Positions 1-8,553 of a stretch of 64,000 nt of DNA are shown one piece after another. A program made the translations under genes and the position numbers. The notes beneath the pieces are model-generated. The model was not told the DNA's origin. It saw only the letters and a list, made by a program, of their open reading frames with translations, and searched no databases. Location of the stretch: assembly GCF_023921125.1 (NCBI RefSeq), contig NZ_CP099466.1:1922001-1986000 (forward strand). The letters run 5' to 3'. The DNA is from Arthrobacter caoxuetaonis. Its GTDB lineage: Bacteria; Actinomycetota; Actinomycetes; Actinomycetales; Micrococcaceae. How positions within the stretch are numbered: the first letter of the stretch is position 1; every line of letters begins with the position of its first letter.

Positions 1-1
1 C

Positions 2-169
2 TGGTATGGAGACGCTGAGAAGATCGCGGCGTACATGGATGAGCTTCGAGAGCGCGAAGGCCTCACCCCCAGCACGAACGCAGCGGTTGAGTCTCCCCAG
101 GAGCCGCCCCCGACCAGCCGAATGGAACGTCAGGGCTCGCGTGACTTGGATCGGGCGCGAGAGAAATGA
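2..169 (+). CDS. C-terminal fragment of an unrecognised protein (5' end outside window)
   Basis: The frame is open from base 2 to a TGA at 167-169 and encodes about 55 residues beginning WYGDAEKIAAYMDELRE. It is a charged helix followed by a Pro/Ser-rich, then Arg/Glu-rich tail. The TGA overlaps the ATG of the next gene as ATGA, which suggests translational coupling. The fragment is too short to name a family. Confidence 0.5.
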   Translation, partial: WYGDAEKIAAYMDELREREGLTPSTNAAVESPQEPPPTSRMERQGSRDLDRAREK

Positions 170-849
170 CGACCTATACCAAGCTCGCCGAGATCCTCGA
201 CACCCTCGACGAAGAGGCCGACCCTGAAGCACGCCAAGCGATGGGTGACCAGTACGGGATCCACGCCGGAAGCTCCTATGGGGTTCCAATGCGGCGGTTG
301 TTGGAGATCGCCAAGGCCACAGGAATCGACCACGATCTCGCCCTCGCACTATGGGATCAGGGGTCATACGAGGCGCAAACCCTTGCAGCCATGGTGGATG
401 ACCCCGGCCAAGTCACCAGAGACCAAATGCAGCGCTGGTGCGAGGACTTCGACAACTGGGCAGTCGTCGACACTGTGTGCTTTCGACTGTTCGACAAGTG
501 CACGCATGCCTGGACGATGGTCGACTGCTGGGTCGCCGATGACCGCCTGTTTGTGCGACGAGCCGGTTTCGCCCTCATCTGGGCCTTGGCCCTTCATGAC
601 CGAGCCGCGCCCGATCACCAATTTCTAAAGGCACTCGACTACGCCCAGGCGGCCAGCCGGGATCAGCGGCCTCTGGTCGGGAAGTCGATCACGATGGCGA
701 TGCGAGCCATCGCCACCAAGCGACCAACGCTGCTCACCGATGTCGTCACCATTGCCAACCGACTCTGCGACGATGGCGATCCTGCAGCGCGACGCGTGGG
801 AAGGCCGATCCAGCGAAGTTTCGGTACCCGCACATCAGCAGGTAAGTGA
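166..849 (+). CDS. DNA alkylation repair protein, AlkD-like HEAT-repeat family
   Basis: A 227-residue all-helical protein resembling AlkD-type DNA glycosylases, which remove cationic alkylated bases such as 3-methyl or 7-methyl purines. Family features visible are the SYGVPMRRL segment (about 37-45), the WCEDFDNWAVVDTVC block (91-105), which carries the Trp/Asp residues typical of the family, and repeated helical units to about residue 212. The start overlaps the upstream stop (ATGA). The last 15 residues (after VGR, about 213) do not look like the usual AlkD C-terminus, so the 3' end may have been replaced by recombination. Assignment to the family is firm; substrate is inferred. Confidence 0.85.
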   Translation: MTTYTKLAEILDTLDEEADPEARQAMGDQYGIHAGSSYGVPMRRLLEIAKATGIDHDLALALWDQGSYEAQTLAAMVDDPGQVTRDQMQRWCEDFDNWAVVDTVCFRLFDKCTHAWTMVDCWVADDRLFVRRAGFALIWALALHDRAAPDHQFLKALDYAQAASRDQRPLVGKSITMAMRAIATKRPTLLTDVVTIANRLCDDGDPAARRVGRPIQRSFGTRTSAGK

Positions 850-1140
850 CCGATCGCGCTTCGTCCCAGTTGCGGAATCTCAACGGGAAACCGTTGATCG
901 GCTTGCCGGCCAGGCGCCATTGCGTCCCGTAAGACCTGTCCGGCTCTATGTCCGGGTCGGGTTCCCCGTGCAACCAAACACCTGGCCGCCCGACCTGCCC
1001 ATTACCACCGTCGATTTTGACGCCAATTCGCCGAGTCTTGATACGCAGAGTGTCCAATAGACGTGAGATAGGAGTCCCCCGGGCACTGCCCGCCCGGAAG
1101 GCTGTGCGCGGACCGGCCCGGCGGGCGTAGATTAATAACC
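850..1140. other. intergenic stretch with possible orphan coding sequence on the minus strand
   Basis: There is no convincing plus-strand gene here. The minus strand is open from 1153 to 746. Its middle part (about 1040-810) reads as protein-like sequence containing DGGNGQVGRPGVW and GTQWRLAGKPINGFPLRFR. It has no good start and overlaps the end of the alkylation-repair gene. It may be a remnant of a displaced gene, or chance. Confidence 0.25.
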
Positions 1141-1926
1141 ATGACACGCACATACATCGTTACGGGATCCGCCTCCGGCATCGGCGCAGCAACCGCTGAG
1201 CTCCTGAAGGAACGCGGCAACACAGTGATCGGCGTTGACCTTCGCAATGCCGACGTCGAGGCGGATCTGAGCACACCCGAGGGCCGGCAGATCGCCGCAG
1301 ACCGGGCCGTGGAGCTCGCCGGCGGCTCGGTAGACGCCGTGATCGCCTGCGCGGGCATTTCCGCACCCATCCCCCTCACCGTCTCGGTCAACTTCTTCGG
1401 CGTCACGGAGTTCCTGGACCGGCTGGCACCGGTACTGGCAGGAAGCGAAGCGCCGCGCGCCGTCGTCGTCAGTTCCATGGCATCCCTGCAGCCCAACTCC
1501 CCCGAGCTCGTCGACGCCATGCTTGCCGGGGATGAAGCGCTGGCCCGCCAGATCGGCCAGAAACTCGCTGACCAGGGCCCGCAGATCGGCTACCTGAACT
1601 ACCCCTCCAGCAAGCGCGCCCTGAGCCGCTGGGTACGCCGGGAGTCGGTCAGCGACCGCTACGCCGGCAACGGCATCCCGCTCAACGCTGTTGCCCCGGG
1701 AACCGTCCTCACGGCGATGACGAAGGAACTCCTGGCCACGCCGGAGGGCGTGAAGATGGTGGACGAGAACGTGCCCATGCCCCTAAACGGCCACTCGGAG
1801 CCCGTAGTGATTGCACGGCTGCTGGCCTGGCTCGCCAGCGAAGAAAACTCACACCTGGCCGGCCAGACGATCTACTGCGACGGCGGAGCAGACGCGACCC
1901 TGCGCGGGGACGACATCTGGGGCTAG
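1141..1926 (+). CDS. SDR family NAD(P)-dependent oxidoreductase
   Basis: A 261-residue classical short-chain dehydrogenase/reductase. The Rossmann glycine motif TGSASGIG is at 8-15, an aspartate ending beta-2 (VDLRN, 32-36) suggests NAD preference, the CAGIS segment is at 70-74, the catalytic Ser lies in VVSSMAS (about 111), and the YxxxK pair is Y154/K158. The C-terminus ends with the usual GQTIYCDGGAD pattern. The insert between the catalytic Ser and Tyr resembles 3-alpha-hydroxysteroid dehydrogenase-like members, but the substrate cannot be read from sequence. The gene stands alone and is followed by strong hairpins. Confidence 0.9.
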   Translation: MTRTYIVTGSASGIGAATAELLKERGNTVIGVDLRNADVEADLSTPEGRQIAADRAVELAGGSVDAVIACAGISAPIPLTVSVNFFGVTEFLDRLAPVLAGSEAPRAVVVSSMASLQPNSPELVDAMLAGDEALARQIGQKLADQGPQIGYLNYPSSKRALSRWVRRESVSDRYAGNGIPLNAVAPGTVLTAMTKELLATPEGVKMVDENVPMPLNGHSEPVVIARLLAWLASEENSHLAGQTIYCDGGADATLRGDDIWG

Positions 1927-1931
1927 GAACG

Positions 1932-2022
1932 CCGGTCCGGCAGGAACGCACGCTGTAAGGCAGCGTGGCTGCCGGACCGGACCGCTGCCTGGGGCAACGA
2001 CCAGGCAGCGGCCAGGCAGCGG
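1932..2022. terminator. two consecutive hairpins between convergent genes
   Basis: The first hairpin has 11-bp outer arms (1932-1942 CCGGTCCGGCA, 1970-1980) and a nested 7-bp inner stem (CACGCTG 1949-1955, CAGCGTG 1961-1967). The second has arms CCGCTGCCTGG (1982-1992) and CCAGGCAGCGG (2001-2011) around an 8-nt loop, and its 3' arm is repeated directly at 2012-2022. There is no U-tract. The site lies between converging genes, so bidirectional termination or insulation is likely. Confidence 0.6.
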
Positions 2023-3078
2023 CTAGGCGGTGGCCTCCAGGTCGGAACGGACGGGGACCGAGTGTGAACCCGTCACAGCATCCAGGAAGTTGAGCGTCTC
2101 CGCCAGCACCATCCGGGCGTCCTTGTGCTGGAGCTTGAACTGGTATTCGTGGCCCAGTGCAGGCCTGTGGTCGCGGTCCCAGAAACGCCGCACCACCGGG
2201 ACGCCAAGTTCCTCCAGCTTCGCAGCCAGCGGCTTGGATTGCTGCTCGGTGAGGTAATCCGCGTTCCCGCCGGAAATGAATGACGGCGGGAAGTTCTCCC
2301 CCACGTGTTCCAGAATGGACATGTGTTCCGCTGCCGGGGTGCTGGCCCAGTCTTTGGAGCCGGTGTAGGCCCACAGCGCCGTCCGGAATCCCCAGCCGAG
2401 CGGACCGGTGAGCCTGGACATGGTCTTCAGGTCGTAGACGCCGCAGAACAGCAGCATGCCGCGCACATGCTCGCGTGCCGCAGCAGGTTCCACCCCGGTA
2501 CGCCGGGCATAGTCCGGGTCAGTGATGATGAGCGCCAGCTGCGCAGCCAGCTGGGCGCCGGCAGAATCTCCGGCAAGCACGATGCGTTCCGGATCCAGGT
2601 TGTACTCCGCGGCGTGTTCGCGCAGATAGCCCAGGGCACTGTTGAGTTCAGTGACGGCCTGGGGATAGTTTGCCTCGGGCGAGATCGTGTAGCCGGCACC
2701 GACGACGGCGAATCCATTCGATGCGAGAATCTCCAGGTACGGAGCGATGTTCTCCTTGCATCCGGAGATCCATGCCCCTCCGTGGACCCACACCACGACG
2801 GGCAGCGGGCCTACTCCGGCATCCTCAGGCAGGAAGACATCCAGCGCCGGGCCCTTGGGAGCGCCAATATAAGGAAGGCTCCTGTGCGCCCTTACTGCCC
2901 CGGCAGGTACGTGCTTGCGGAGTTTACGGAGCTGGACTTTGCCGCCGCTGGAAAAGACACCCCGGATGAACAGGGCCGACGGCCTCGGATCTTTTTGGAT
3001 GACGGTGGCGGCAAGCGTGCCGGCTGTTGCTGCGGCTCCAGCCATGAAACCCGCTGCCGCAAGGGGCAGGATCTTCAT
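2023..3078 (-). CDS. alpha/beta hydrolase, HSL-type esterase/lipase
   Basis: A 351-residue protein with a hydrophobic N-terminal segment (about 5-26), probably a signal anchor. The hormone-sensitive-lipase type oxyanion motif HGGAW is at 99-103 and the nucleophile elbow GDSAGA at 170-175 (Ser172). The acid is probably in the GGNADYL region and the histidine in LGHEYQF near the C-terminus. It likely hydrolyses carboxyl esters at or outside the membrane; substrate unknown. It converges with the SDR gene across the double hairpin. Confidence 0.88.
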   Translation of the reverse strand: MKILPLAAAGFMAGAAATAGTLAATVIQKDPRPSALFIRGVFSSGGKVQLRKLRKHVPAGAVRAHRSLPYIGAPKGPALDVFLPEDAGVGPLPVVVWVHGGAWISGCKENIAPYLEILASNGFAVVGAGYTISPEANYPQAVTELNSALGYLREHAAEYNLDPERIVLAGDSAGAQLAAQLALIITDPDYARRTGVEPAAAREHVRGMLLFCGVYDLKTMSRLTGPLGWGFRTALWAYTGSKDWASTPAAEHMSILEHVGENFPPSFISGGNADYLTEQQSKPLAAKLEELGVPVVRRFWDRDHRPALGHEYQFKLQHKDARMVLAETLNFLDAVTGSHSVPVRSDLEATA

Positions 3079-3340
3079 TTTTTCAGGTTAGGACCGGCGC
3101 ATGGACGCCTTCGGAGCCACTCCCCCGCATCTAAGCGGCACACCGGTTTCCCGGGTGCTCGAATTCATACCGTTCTGTGCCGGGCTGAACAGCTGAATGT
3201 GAGCATCCGCGGCTCCCGTGTTCCCTCGGCCACCGGCTCTAGTCGGCAAGCTCATGGCGCCGCAGGTGGAACCCCGGCGCGGGTCTGGAACAAACTGAAA
3301 GCACCATGTCAAGGCCCCTCGGGACTAAGGATTCTGAACC

Positions 3341-3487
3341 ATGAGAAAAATCAACGCCGGAAGAAACTGGCTCATCCACCGCGTTCCGGCCGGCCACTTC
3401 GGACAGGCCGCCCGCCTGGCGCGTCCGGTCCAGTACCTGCTGCTGGCCCTGCTGGCCGGTGCTGCCGCTGTGCTGGAGCTTCTCTGA
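3341..3487 (+). CDS. small single-pass membrane protein, 48 residues
   Basis: The ATG at 3341 is preceded by AAGGA (3327-3331) and opens a 48-codon frame with GC-rich third positions. The N-terminal half is basic (MRKINAGRNWLIHRVPAG). The C-terminal half is a hydrophobic helix of Leu/Ala (about residues 31-48) ending at the membrane. No family is recognised. It lies 110 bases before the zinc-finger gene on the same strand. It is a plausible real microprotein, supported by the ribosome-binding site and codon use only. Confidence 0.5.
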   Translation: MRKINAGRNWLIHRVPAGHFGQAARLARPVQYLLLALLAGAAAVLELL

Positions 3488-3597
3488 CCGGTTCCGGCCG
3501 GGCCAAAAGCGCGGACACCCTTCTTGCGGCTTGCTGAAGTCGCTAGCGTTGGCACTTCGGAACGCAGCCAGAGAAGTCCGGCCCAAGGAGCGCAATC

Positions 3598-3945
3598 ATG
3601 GAACCCATCCCCGGCATCGCCCCAGGCGTTCCGCCCAGCGGCACTGGATGTGTGGAGTGCCTCCTGCAGCAGGGCTGGTGGCTGCATCTGCGCCGCTGCA
3701 CCGAGTGCGGGCACATCGGCTGCTGCGACACGTCCCCCGGACAGCACGCGACTGCCCACGGGAGGTCCACAGGGCATCCGGTCATCCGCAGTTTCGAACC
3801 CGGCGAGGACTGGTTCTACAGCTATCTTGATGAGGCAACTTTCCAGGGCCCTGTGCTTGCTCCGCCGCAGGCGCATCCCGTGAGCCAGCCTGTTCCAGGT
3901 CCTGCAGGCCTGGTGCCTCCGGACTGGCGGAACCTTCTCCACTAG
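3598..3945 (+). CDS. UBP-type zinc finger domain protein
   Basis: A 115-residue protein consisting mainly of a ZnF-UBP domain. It has a Cys pair C18/C21 in GCVECL, then CTECGHIGCCD and the HATAHGRSTGHPVIRSF block with conserved His residues, followed by the GEDWFYSYLDE strand. In eukaryotes this fold binds the C-terminus of ubiquitin; free-standing actinobacterial copies have no assigned role. The start is set by AAGGAG at 3585-3590. The Pro-rich C-terminal tail is probably unstructured. It converges with the next gene, with the two stops 2 bases apart. Confidence 0.9.
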   Translation: MEPIPGIAPGVPPSGTGCVECLLQQGWWLHLRRCTECGHIGCCDTSPGQHATAHGRSTGHPVIRSFEPGEDWFYSYLDEATFQGPVLAPPQAHPVSQPVPGPAGLVPPDWRNLLH

Positions 3946-3947
3946 CT

Positions 3948-5030
3948 TTACTCAGAGCGCTGGCGGCCGCCCGTGCCGGGAGGTGCCGGATGCCTTGGGG
4001 CACCTGAATGCCTCCGGAGCACACCCACCCGGAGAGACAGCCATGCCAGTCCGCCCACAGGGATGGGCAGCCAGAAGTTGGCGATCCGCCAGGACAGAAC
4101 CCCCAGGACAGCGGCTGGGTTGGCGGCGCCGAACCCCACCAGGGTGGGGACCATCACTCCTTCCACAAGCCCCAGCCCGCCCGGCGTGAGCGGAGCAAGC
4201 GCCACGAGGTTGCCCAAGCCGTAGGCAACGAGCAGCTCCCCCGGATTCAGGGCATGCCCAAAGGCAGCAACGAACGTCCACAGGCAAGCGGCATCGAACA
4301 GCCAGTAGCAGACGGACAGGAGCAGCGCCTGGGCCAGCCGGGCCGGCTCCTGGCGGAACATTTCGGTCTCCGCAGCCATGGTGCGGACGAAGCGTTCCGC
4401 CGACTCCGGTTTAACCACCCGCACCCAGGACGCGATCCGCCGGGCGGCATGCACTGCACCCTCCAAGTGCCGGTCCAGGACAGAGAGAGCGGCGCCGCTC
4501 AGCAGGAGAAGGACCAGCACGACGGCGCCGGCCGTCACGAAATATTGGTTTCCCCGCACCTGTCCAAGGGCGGCAAGCAGACCCACCGCGAACAGGACGC
4601 CCAGGACGAGGTTGGCGCCAACCACCTGGACCATGGCAGCGCTCAGCGCATCCTGCGGCCGGACGCCTGCCTGGGTGAGCAGCTTGTAGCGCACGGCCGC
4701 CGAGGTCGTTCCGCCTCCGGGGACAACATGGTTCACCGCCTGGTCGGCCAAGTCGATCCGGAGCAGGGTGAAATATCCCGGACGGCGGCTGCCGGGCAGG
4801 ACTGCCCGGGTCAGGGCGCTGTAACAGCACAGGGACGCCGCCTCCAAAGCCGCGGCGGCAGCAAGCAAGACGGGTGAAAGACCGCCCAGCGCCCGCAGCA
4901 CGTTGTCCGATCCGACCAGCTGCGGCAACACGATGTACTCAAAGATCAGGAGCAGGACCGCCAGCGCGAAGATCCAGCGGACCGCCCGTGAGCCGCGCAG
5001 ATAAGCGAAGACCCTCCGGAGCACGTGCAT
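3948..5030 (-). CDS. lysylphosphatidylglycerol synthase-like TM / flippase-like (YbhN/UPF0104) membrane protein
   Basis: About 360 residues with 7-8 predicted membrane helices from the ATG at 5030 (MHVLRRVFAYLRG). It resembles the transmembrane region shared by MprF and YbhN-type proteins, which are thought to flip or hold modified lipids. Typical blocks are the VPGGGTTSAAVRYKLL segment and the APLTPGGLGLVEG motif near the C-terminus. An upstream in-frame ATG at 5129 would add 33 residues of unlikely composition, so the inner start is preferred. No aminoacyl-transferase domain is attached. Function beyond lipid handling is inference. Confidence 0.8.
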   Translation of the reverse strand: MHVLRRVFAYLRGSRAVRWIFALAVLLLIFEYIVLPQLVGSDNVLRALGGLSPVLLAAAAALEAASLCCYSALTRAVLPGSRRPGYFTLLRIDLADQAVNHVVPGGGTTSAAVRYKLLTQAGVRPQDALSAAMVQVVGANLVLGVLFAVGLLAALGQVRGNQYFVTAGAVVLVLLLLSGAALSVLDRHLEGAVHAARRIASWVRVVKPESAERFVRTMAAETEMFRQEPARLAQALLLSVCYWLFDAACLWTFVAAFGHALNPGELLVAYGLGNLVALAPLTPGGLGLVEGVMVPTLVGFGAANPAAVLGVLSWRIANFWLPIPVGGLAWLSLRVGVLRRHSGAPRHPAPPGTGGRQRSE

Positions 5031-5195
5031 GTTCCCAGCACAGCAGAGCGGCCATCCGGTAACTAGGCACTCCCCCGGATCACGGGCGGCAAGCCTGCAG
5101 GAATTGGTATCAGCCTTATTTCCTGACATGATGTTGGTATGTTACTGACGACTTGTCGGCAACCTTAGATACCCAGACAACCCGAGGGGTAACAG

Positions 5196-6341
5196 ATGTT
5201 CCTAGCTCTGCGCGAGCTGCGTTTTGCACGGGCCAGATTCGGATTAATGGGTGGCGTTATCGCCCTCATCGCCGTCCTGATGGTCCTGCTGTCCGGCCTT
5301 TCCTCAGGCCTCGTTAATGACGGTGTTTCCGGCCTGAAGGGCATGCCGGCGACCCATATTGCTTTCAACGAAGGCACCAAAACCGACAACGCCTTCTCAC
5401 GCAGCGTTGTCGACCCGTCCCAGGCTGAGGCCTGGAGCACCCAGCCCGGAGTCGAGGAAGTCACCCTGATGGGGTCGGCCATGATGAACGCCGTAACGGA
5501 TGACGGCACCCAGGTCGATCTGTCCCTCTTCGGCATCGACACCGGATCGTTCCTGGCTCCGGCAATCGGCGAAGGACGCGGGATTGAAGCCGTCAACGAG
5601 ATGGTCGTCTCCCCCACCGCCGAAGACGAAGGAGTCGAGATCGGCTCCGTCGTCACGCTCGACCGGATCGACGTCGCACTCACTGTGGTCGGTTACACCG
5701 AGGACCAGGCAACGTTCGGCCACGTCAGCATGGCCTACCTTCCCCTGGAAACCTGGCAGCTGATTGCCAGCGGCCAGTCACAGCCGGGCGAACCGACGGA
5801 AACCGCCATCGCGGCGGTGGACTTCGACACGGCCAGCTCCATTGCGATCAAGGCTGAGAACGGCGCTTCGCTGGACCTCGCCGCCGGCGATGCAGCAGCC
5901 GGAACGGTCACTTCGACCCTGGAAGATTCCTTCGACGCTTCCCCGGGCTACACGGCCGAGACGCTGACACTGGAAATGATCCAGATTTTCCTATACGCCA
6001 TCTGTGCGCTCGTCGTCGGTGCGTTCTTCACCGTCTGGACGATCCAGCGCAAGCACGAACTGGCAGTCCTGCGGGCGATCGGCGCATCCACCGGTTACCT
6101 GCTGCGGGACGGCATCTTCCAGGCTGTCGTCATCCTGACTCTCTCCACCGCAGCCGGCCTGGCGGCAGGCCTCGGAATGGGTGCCTGGATGTCAGGCACC
6201 GCGATGCCTTTCGCACTGGAAGCCGGACCCATTTCGATCGCGACGGCGCTGACCATCCTGATGGGTGTGCTGGGCGCCGCCGTAGCCATCGTCCGCATTT
6301 CCAGGGTTGACCCCCTGGCTGCCCTTGGAGGACAGCGATGA
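5196..6341 (+). CDS. ABC transporter permease, FtsX/MacB type
   Basis: A 381-residue permease with an N-terminal membrane helix (about 15-40), a large extracytoplasmic domain (about 45-260), and three C-terminal helices forming an FtsX core. The block VWTIQRKHELAVLRAIGAS is typical of MacB/LolC-like permeases. GAGGGG-like SD sequence (GAGGGG before the ATG) sets the start. Its TGA overlaps the ATG of the ATPase gene (ATGA). Such four-helix mechanotransmission permeases usually export or extract peptides, lipids or drugs rather than import nutrients. Confidence 0.9.
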   Translation: MFLALRELRFARARFGLMGGVIALIAVLMVLLSGLSSGLVNDGVSGLKGMPATHIAFNEGTKTDNAFSRSVVDPSQAEAWSTQPGVEEVTLMGSAMMNAVTDDGTQVDLSLFGIDTGSFLAPAIGEGRGIEAVNEMVVSPTAEDEGVEIGSVVTLDRIDVALTVVGYTEDQATFGHVSMAYLPLETWQLIASGQSQPGEPTETAIAAVDFDTASSIAIKAENGASLDLAAGDAAAGTVTSTLEDSFDASPGYTAETLTLEMIQIFLYAICALVVGAFFTVWTIQRKHELAVLRAIGASTGYLLRDGIFQAVVILTLSTAAGLAAGLGMGAWMSGTAMPFALEAGPISIATALTILMGVLGAAVAIVRISRVDPLAALGGQR

Positions 6342-7039
6342 GTACGCAAACTAGCAACGCAGCCCAGACCGTAACCACGCGCGGACTGTTCATCCAGAAC
6401 GCCAACCTCGCACTGGGAGACGGTTCCAGCACCGTGCAGGCCCTGGACAACGTCAGCCTCAGCGTCGAACCCGGCGAACTCGTCGCCGTCGTTGGTCCAT
6501 CCGGAGCCGGCAAGTCATCGCTCCTGGCCGTGGCCGGCGCCCTGGCAACTCCCGACTCCGGCCTCGTCACCGTCAACGGCACCGACCTCAGCACCCTCGG
6601 CAAGGCGGCCAAGGCAAGGTTCCGACTGAAGAACATCGGCTTTGTCTTCCAGTCAGGGAACCTGATTCCGGCACTGAACGCTGCCGAACAGCTGGAGCTG
6701 GTGCACCGCATGGCCAAGATGGGCGGCACGTTCAACCCGCATGACCTGCTCGACGCCGTTGGCATGGGCCACAAGCTCAAGAGCCGCCCCGACCAGCTCT
6801 CCGGCGGTGAGCGCCAGCGCGTGGGGATCGCCCGCGCACTGGTCTCGAAGCCGACGCTGCTGCTCGTGGACGAACCGACTGCGGCGCTGGACCGGAAACG
6901 GAGCCAGGACGTAGTGGAGCTCCTGGCGAAGGAAACGCATGAACAGGGCGTTGCTACAGTTATGGTGACCCACGATCACGATGTCCTTCATCATTGCGAC
7001 CGGGTCGTAGAGATGGTGGACGGCCGGCTGGCCGGATAA
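6338..7039 (+). CDS. ABC transporter ATP-binding protein, MacB/LolD type
   Basis: A 233-residue ATPase with Walker A GPSGAGKSS (53-61), Q-loop in VFQSGNL, signature LSGGERQRVGIARAL, Walker B LLLVDEPTAALD and the switch His in VTHDHDV. It pairs with the overlapping upstream permease to form an exporter energised at the cytoplasmic membrane. A TetR gene follows 22 bases later and probably controls the operon. Confidence 0.94.
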   Translation: MSTQTSNAAQTVTTRGLFIQNANLALGDGSSTVQALDNVSLSVEPGELVAVVGPSGAGKSSLLAVAGALATPDSGLVTVNGTDLSTLGKAAKARFRLKNIGFVFQSGNLIPALNAAEQLELVHRMAKMGGTFNPHDLLDAVGMGHKLKSRPDQLSGGERQRVGIARALVSKPTLLLVDEPTAALDRKRSQDVVELLAKETHEQGVATVMVTHDHDVLHHCDRVVEMVDGRLAG

Positions 7040-7061
7040 CGAAGCAGGACAGGAGGGCTCT

Positions 7062-7664
7062 TTGCCCCGCATTACCGCCCCCACGGTTGCAGAGCACCGT
7101 GCGGCACAGCAGAGGGCCCTCCTGGACGCTGCCAAGACGCTGCTCGCGAAGACCGGCGAGGCTCCCAGCATGGCCGAAGTAGCCGCCCTCGCAGGCCTTG
7201 CCCGCCCCAGCGCCTACCAGTACTACAAGTCCCGCACGGACCTCCTGAACGCCCTGGTTCTCGACGTCTTTCCCCGATGGGCGCGCAGGGTCGAAGACGC
7301 CATGGCGGCAGAGGAACTGCCGGCAGACCGGATCCTGGCCTACGTCATGACCAACATCACGCTGGTCGCCGAGGGGGAGCACGCCGTGGGCAGTGCACTG
7401 GCAGCCGTGGCACCGGGCGAAGAACTGGATACGCAGAGCAACCGCATGCATCAGGCGCTGCTTGATCCCCTGGTCGGCGCCCTGACGGAGATGGGATCGG
7501 CGGACCCTGCAAGCACGGCCGAACTCATTAATGCCATAGTGCACAGCGGGACCAGGCTCCTCGAGTCCGGCAAGACCCTGCAGGACGTCCACGAGCTGGT
7601 CCGCGAGCTCCTCGGTCCCTTCGTCCGCGAACACGGCGGCAAGAGCAGAGCCGGCGCCCGGTGA
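7062..7664 (+). CDS. TetR/AcrR family transcriptional regulator
   Basis: A 200-residue regulator starting at TTG, fixed by AGGAGG at 7051-7056 with 5-nt spacing. The N-terminal helix-turn-helix (about 36-58, MAEVAALAGLARPSAYQYYKSR) is characteristic. The C-terminal helical domain should bind the ligand. It lies in the same operon as the ABC exporter, so it likely represses it until an exported compound is sensed. Its TGA overlaps the GTG of the next gene. Confidence 0.92.
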   Translation: MPRITAPTVAEHRAAQQRALLDAAKTLLAKTGEAPSMAEVAALAGLARPSAYQYYKSRTDLLNALVLDVFPRWARRVEDAMAAEELPADRILAYVMTNITLVAEGEHAVGSALAAVAPGEELDTQSNRMHQALLDPLVGALTEMGSADPASTAELINAIVHSGTRLLESGKTLQDVHELVRELLGPFVREHGGKSRAGAR

Positions 7665-8059
7665 GCACCCGCCGCTTCTGGCCCGCCTTCCTGGCCGCCG
7701 ACGTCGTCCTCATCCTTGTTTTCGCGGCGCTTGGCCGCGACACGCATGCCCATGGCCTGGACCCGGCGGGCGTCGCCGTGACGGCGTCCCCGTTCATCGC
7801 GGCCTGCCTCGCCGGCTGGCTGCTGCTCCGGGCGTGGCACCGCCCGTATGCACTGTGGCCCACCGGAATCCTGCTCTGGCTGATCACGGCGGGGGCAGGC
7901 CTGGCCATCCGTGCGGTGGCCGGCGGCGGTACGGCGCTCAGCTTCCAGCTGGTGACGTTCGGCGTGCTGGGAGCCTTCCTCCTTGTTCCGCGGCTCGCGG
8001 CGGCGGTCATGCACGGGCGCGCCGGGCGCAATTCCACTAGGCTCGGAGACAGGGCCTGA
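7661..8059 (+). CDS. DUF3054 domain-containing membrane protein
   Basis: A 132-residue protein with four predicted membrane helices and the actinobacterial DUF3054 pattern (FLAADVVLILVFAALGRDTHAHG and TASPFIAACLAGWLLLRAW). The GTG start overlaps the TetR stop (GTGA), indicating coupling. Function is unknown. Confidence 0.88.
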   Translation: MSTRRFWPAFLAADVVLILVFAALGRDTHAHGLDPAGVAVTASPFIAACLAGWLLLRAWHRPYALWPTGILLWLITAGAGLAIRAVAGGGTALSFQLVTFGVLGAFLLVPRLAAAVMHGRAGRNSTRLGDRA

Positions 8060-8097
8060 CCCGGCCCGAGCCCTCAGCAGGACACGAAAGGCAAGCC

Positions 8098-8379
8098 ATG
8101 ATCACCGCTTTTGTACTCATCCAGACCGACTCGGCCCGGATCCCCGAGTGCGCAGAGGAAATCTCCGAGATCGAGGGCATCAGCGAGGTCTACTCCGTGA
8201 CCGGCGAATGGGACCTCATCGCGATTGCCCGGGTTCGACGCCACGAGGATCTCGCTGACACCATCGCGAACAGGCTTTCCAAGGTCCAGGGTGTGATTGG
8301 AACCACCACCCAGATTGCCTTCCGGGCTTACTCCAAGCACGACCTGGATGCCGCTTTTTCGCTGGGCTTCGACAGCTAG
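8098..8379 (+). CDS. stand-alone Lrp/AsnC ligand-binding (RAM) domain protein
   Basis: A 93-residue protein matching only the effector-binding half of Lrp/AsnC regulators (an alpha-beta sandwich): ITAFVLIQTD at the start, GEWDLIAIARV in the middle and TTTQIAFRAYS near the end. There is no helix-turn-helix. Such proteins oligomerise and bind amino acids and may modulate full-length Lrp regulators. A strong terminator follows about 100 bases downstream. Confidence 0.92.
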   Translation: MITAFVLIQTDSARIPECAEEISEIEGISEVYSVTGEWDLIAIARVRRHEDLADTIANRLSKVQGVIGTTTQIAFRAYSKHDLDAAFSLGFDS

Positions 8380-8478
8380 TTAGGCCGGCAAAACAGGTAT
8401 TTTGCTGCCCTAAGGGCGCCTGCAAGGACATTTTGGGCGGCGAACTACGGTGTGATTCTGACCAAAACAGCACACGAA

Positions 8479-8518
8479 GAGGGAGGCGGACCAGTGCTGG
8501 TCCGCCTCCCTCTTTTTT
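8479..8518 (+). terminator. rho-independent terminator after the Lrp-domain gene
   Basis: A perfect 15-bp stem (GAGGGAGGCGGACCA 8479-8493, complement 8498-8512), GTGC loop and six T residues (8513-8518) in plus-strand orientation. Confidence 0.93.
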
Positions 8519-8553
8519 GTGCTTTTTGCGCAGTCACGGCGCAGAAAATTGCA

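Noticed and set aside
2305..3537. A 410-codon plus-strand frame opposite the hydrolase gene
   Set aside because: The minus-strand hydrolase has HGGAW and GDSAG motifs, and the plus-strand frame is low-complexity in Arg/Gly and has no family pattern.
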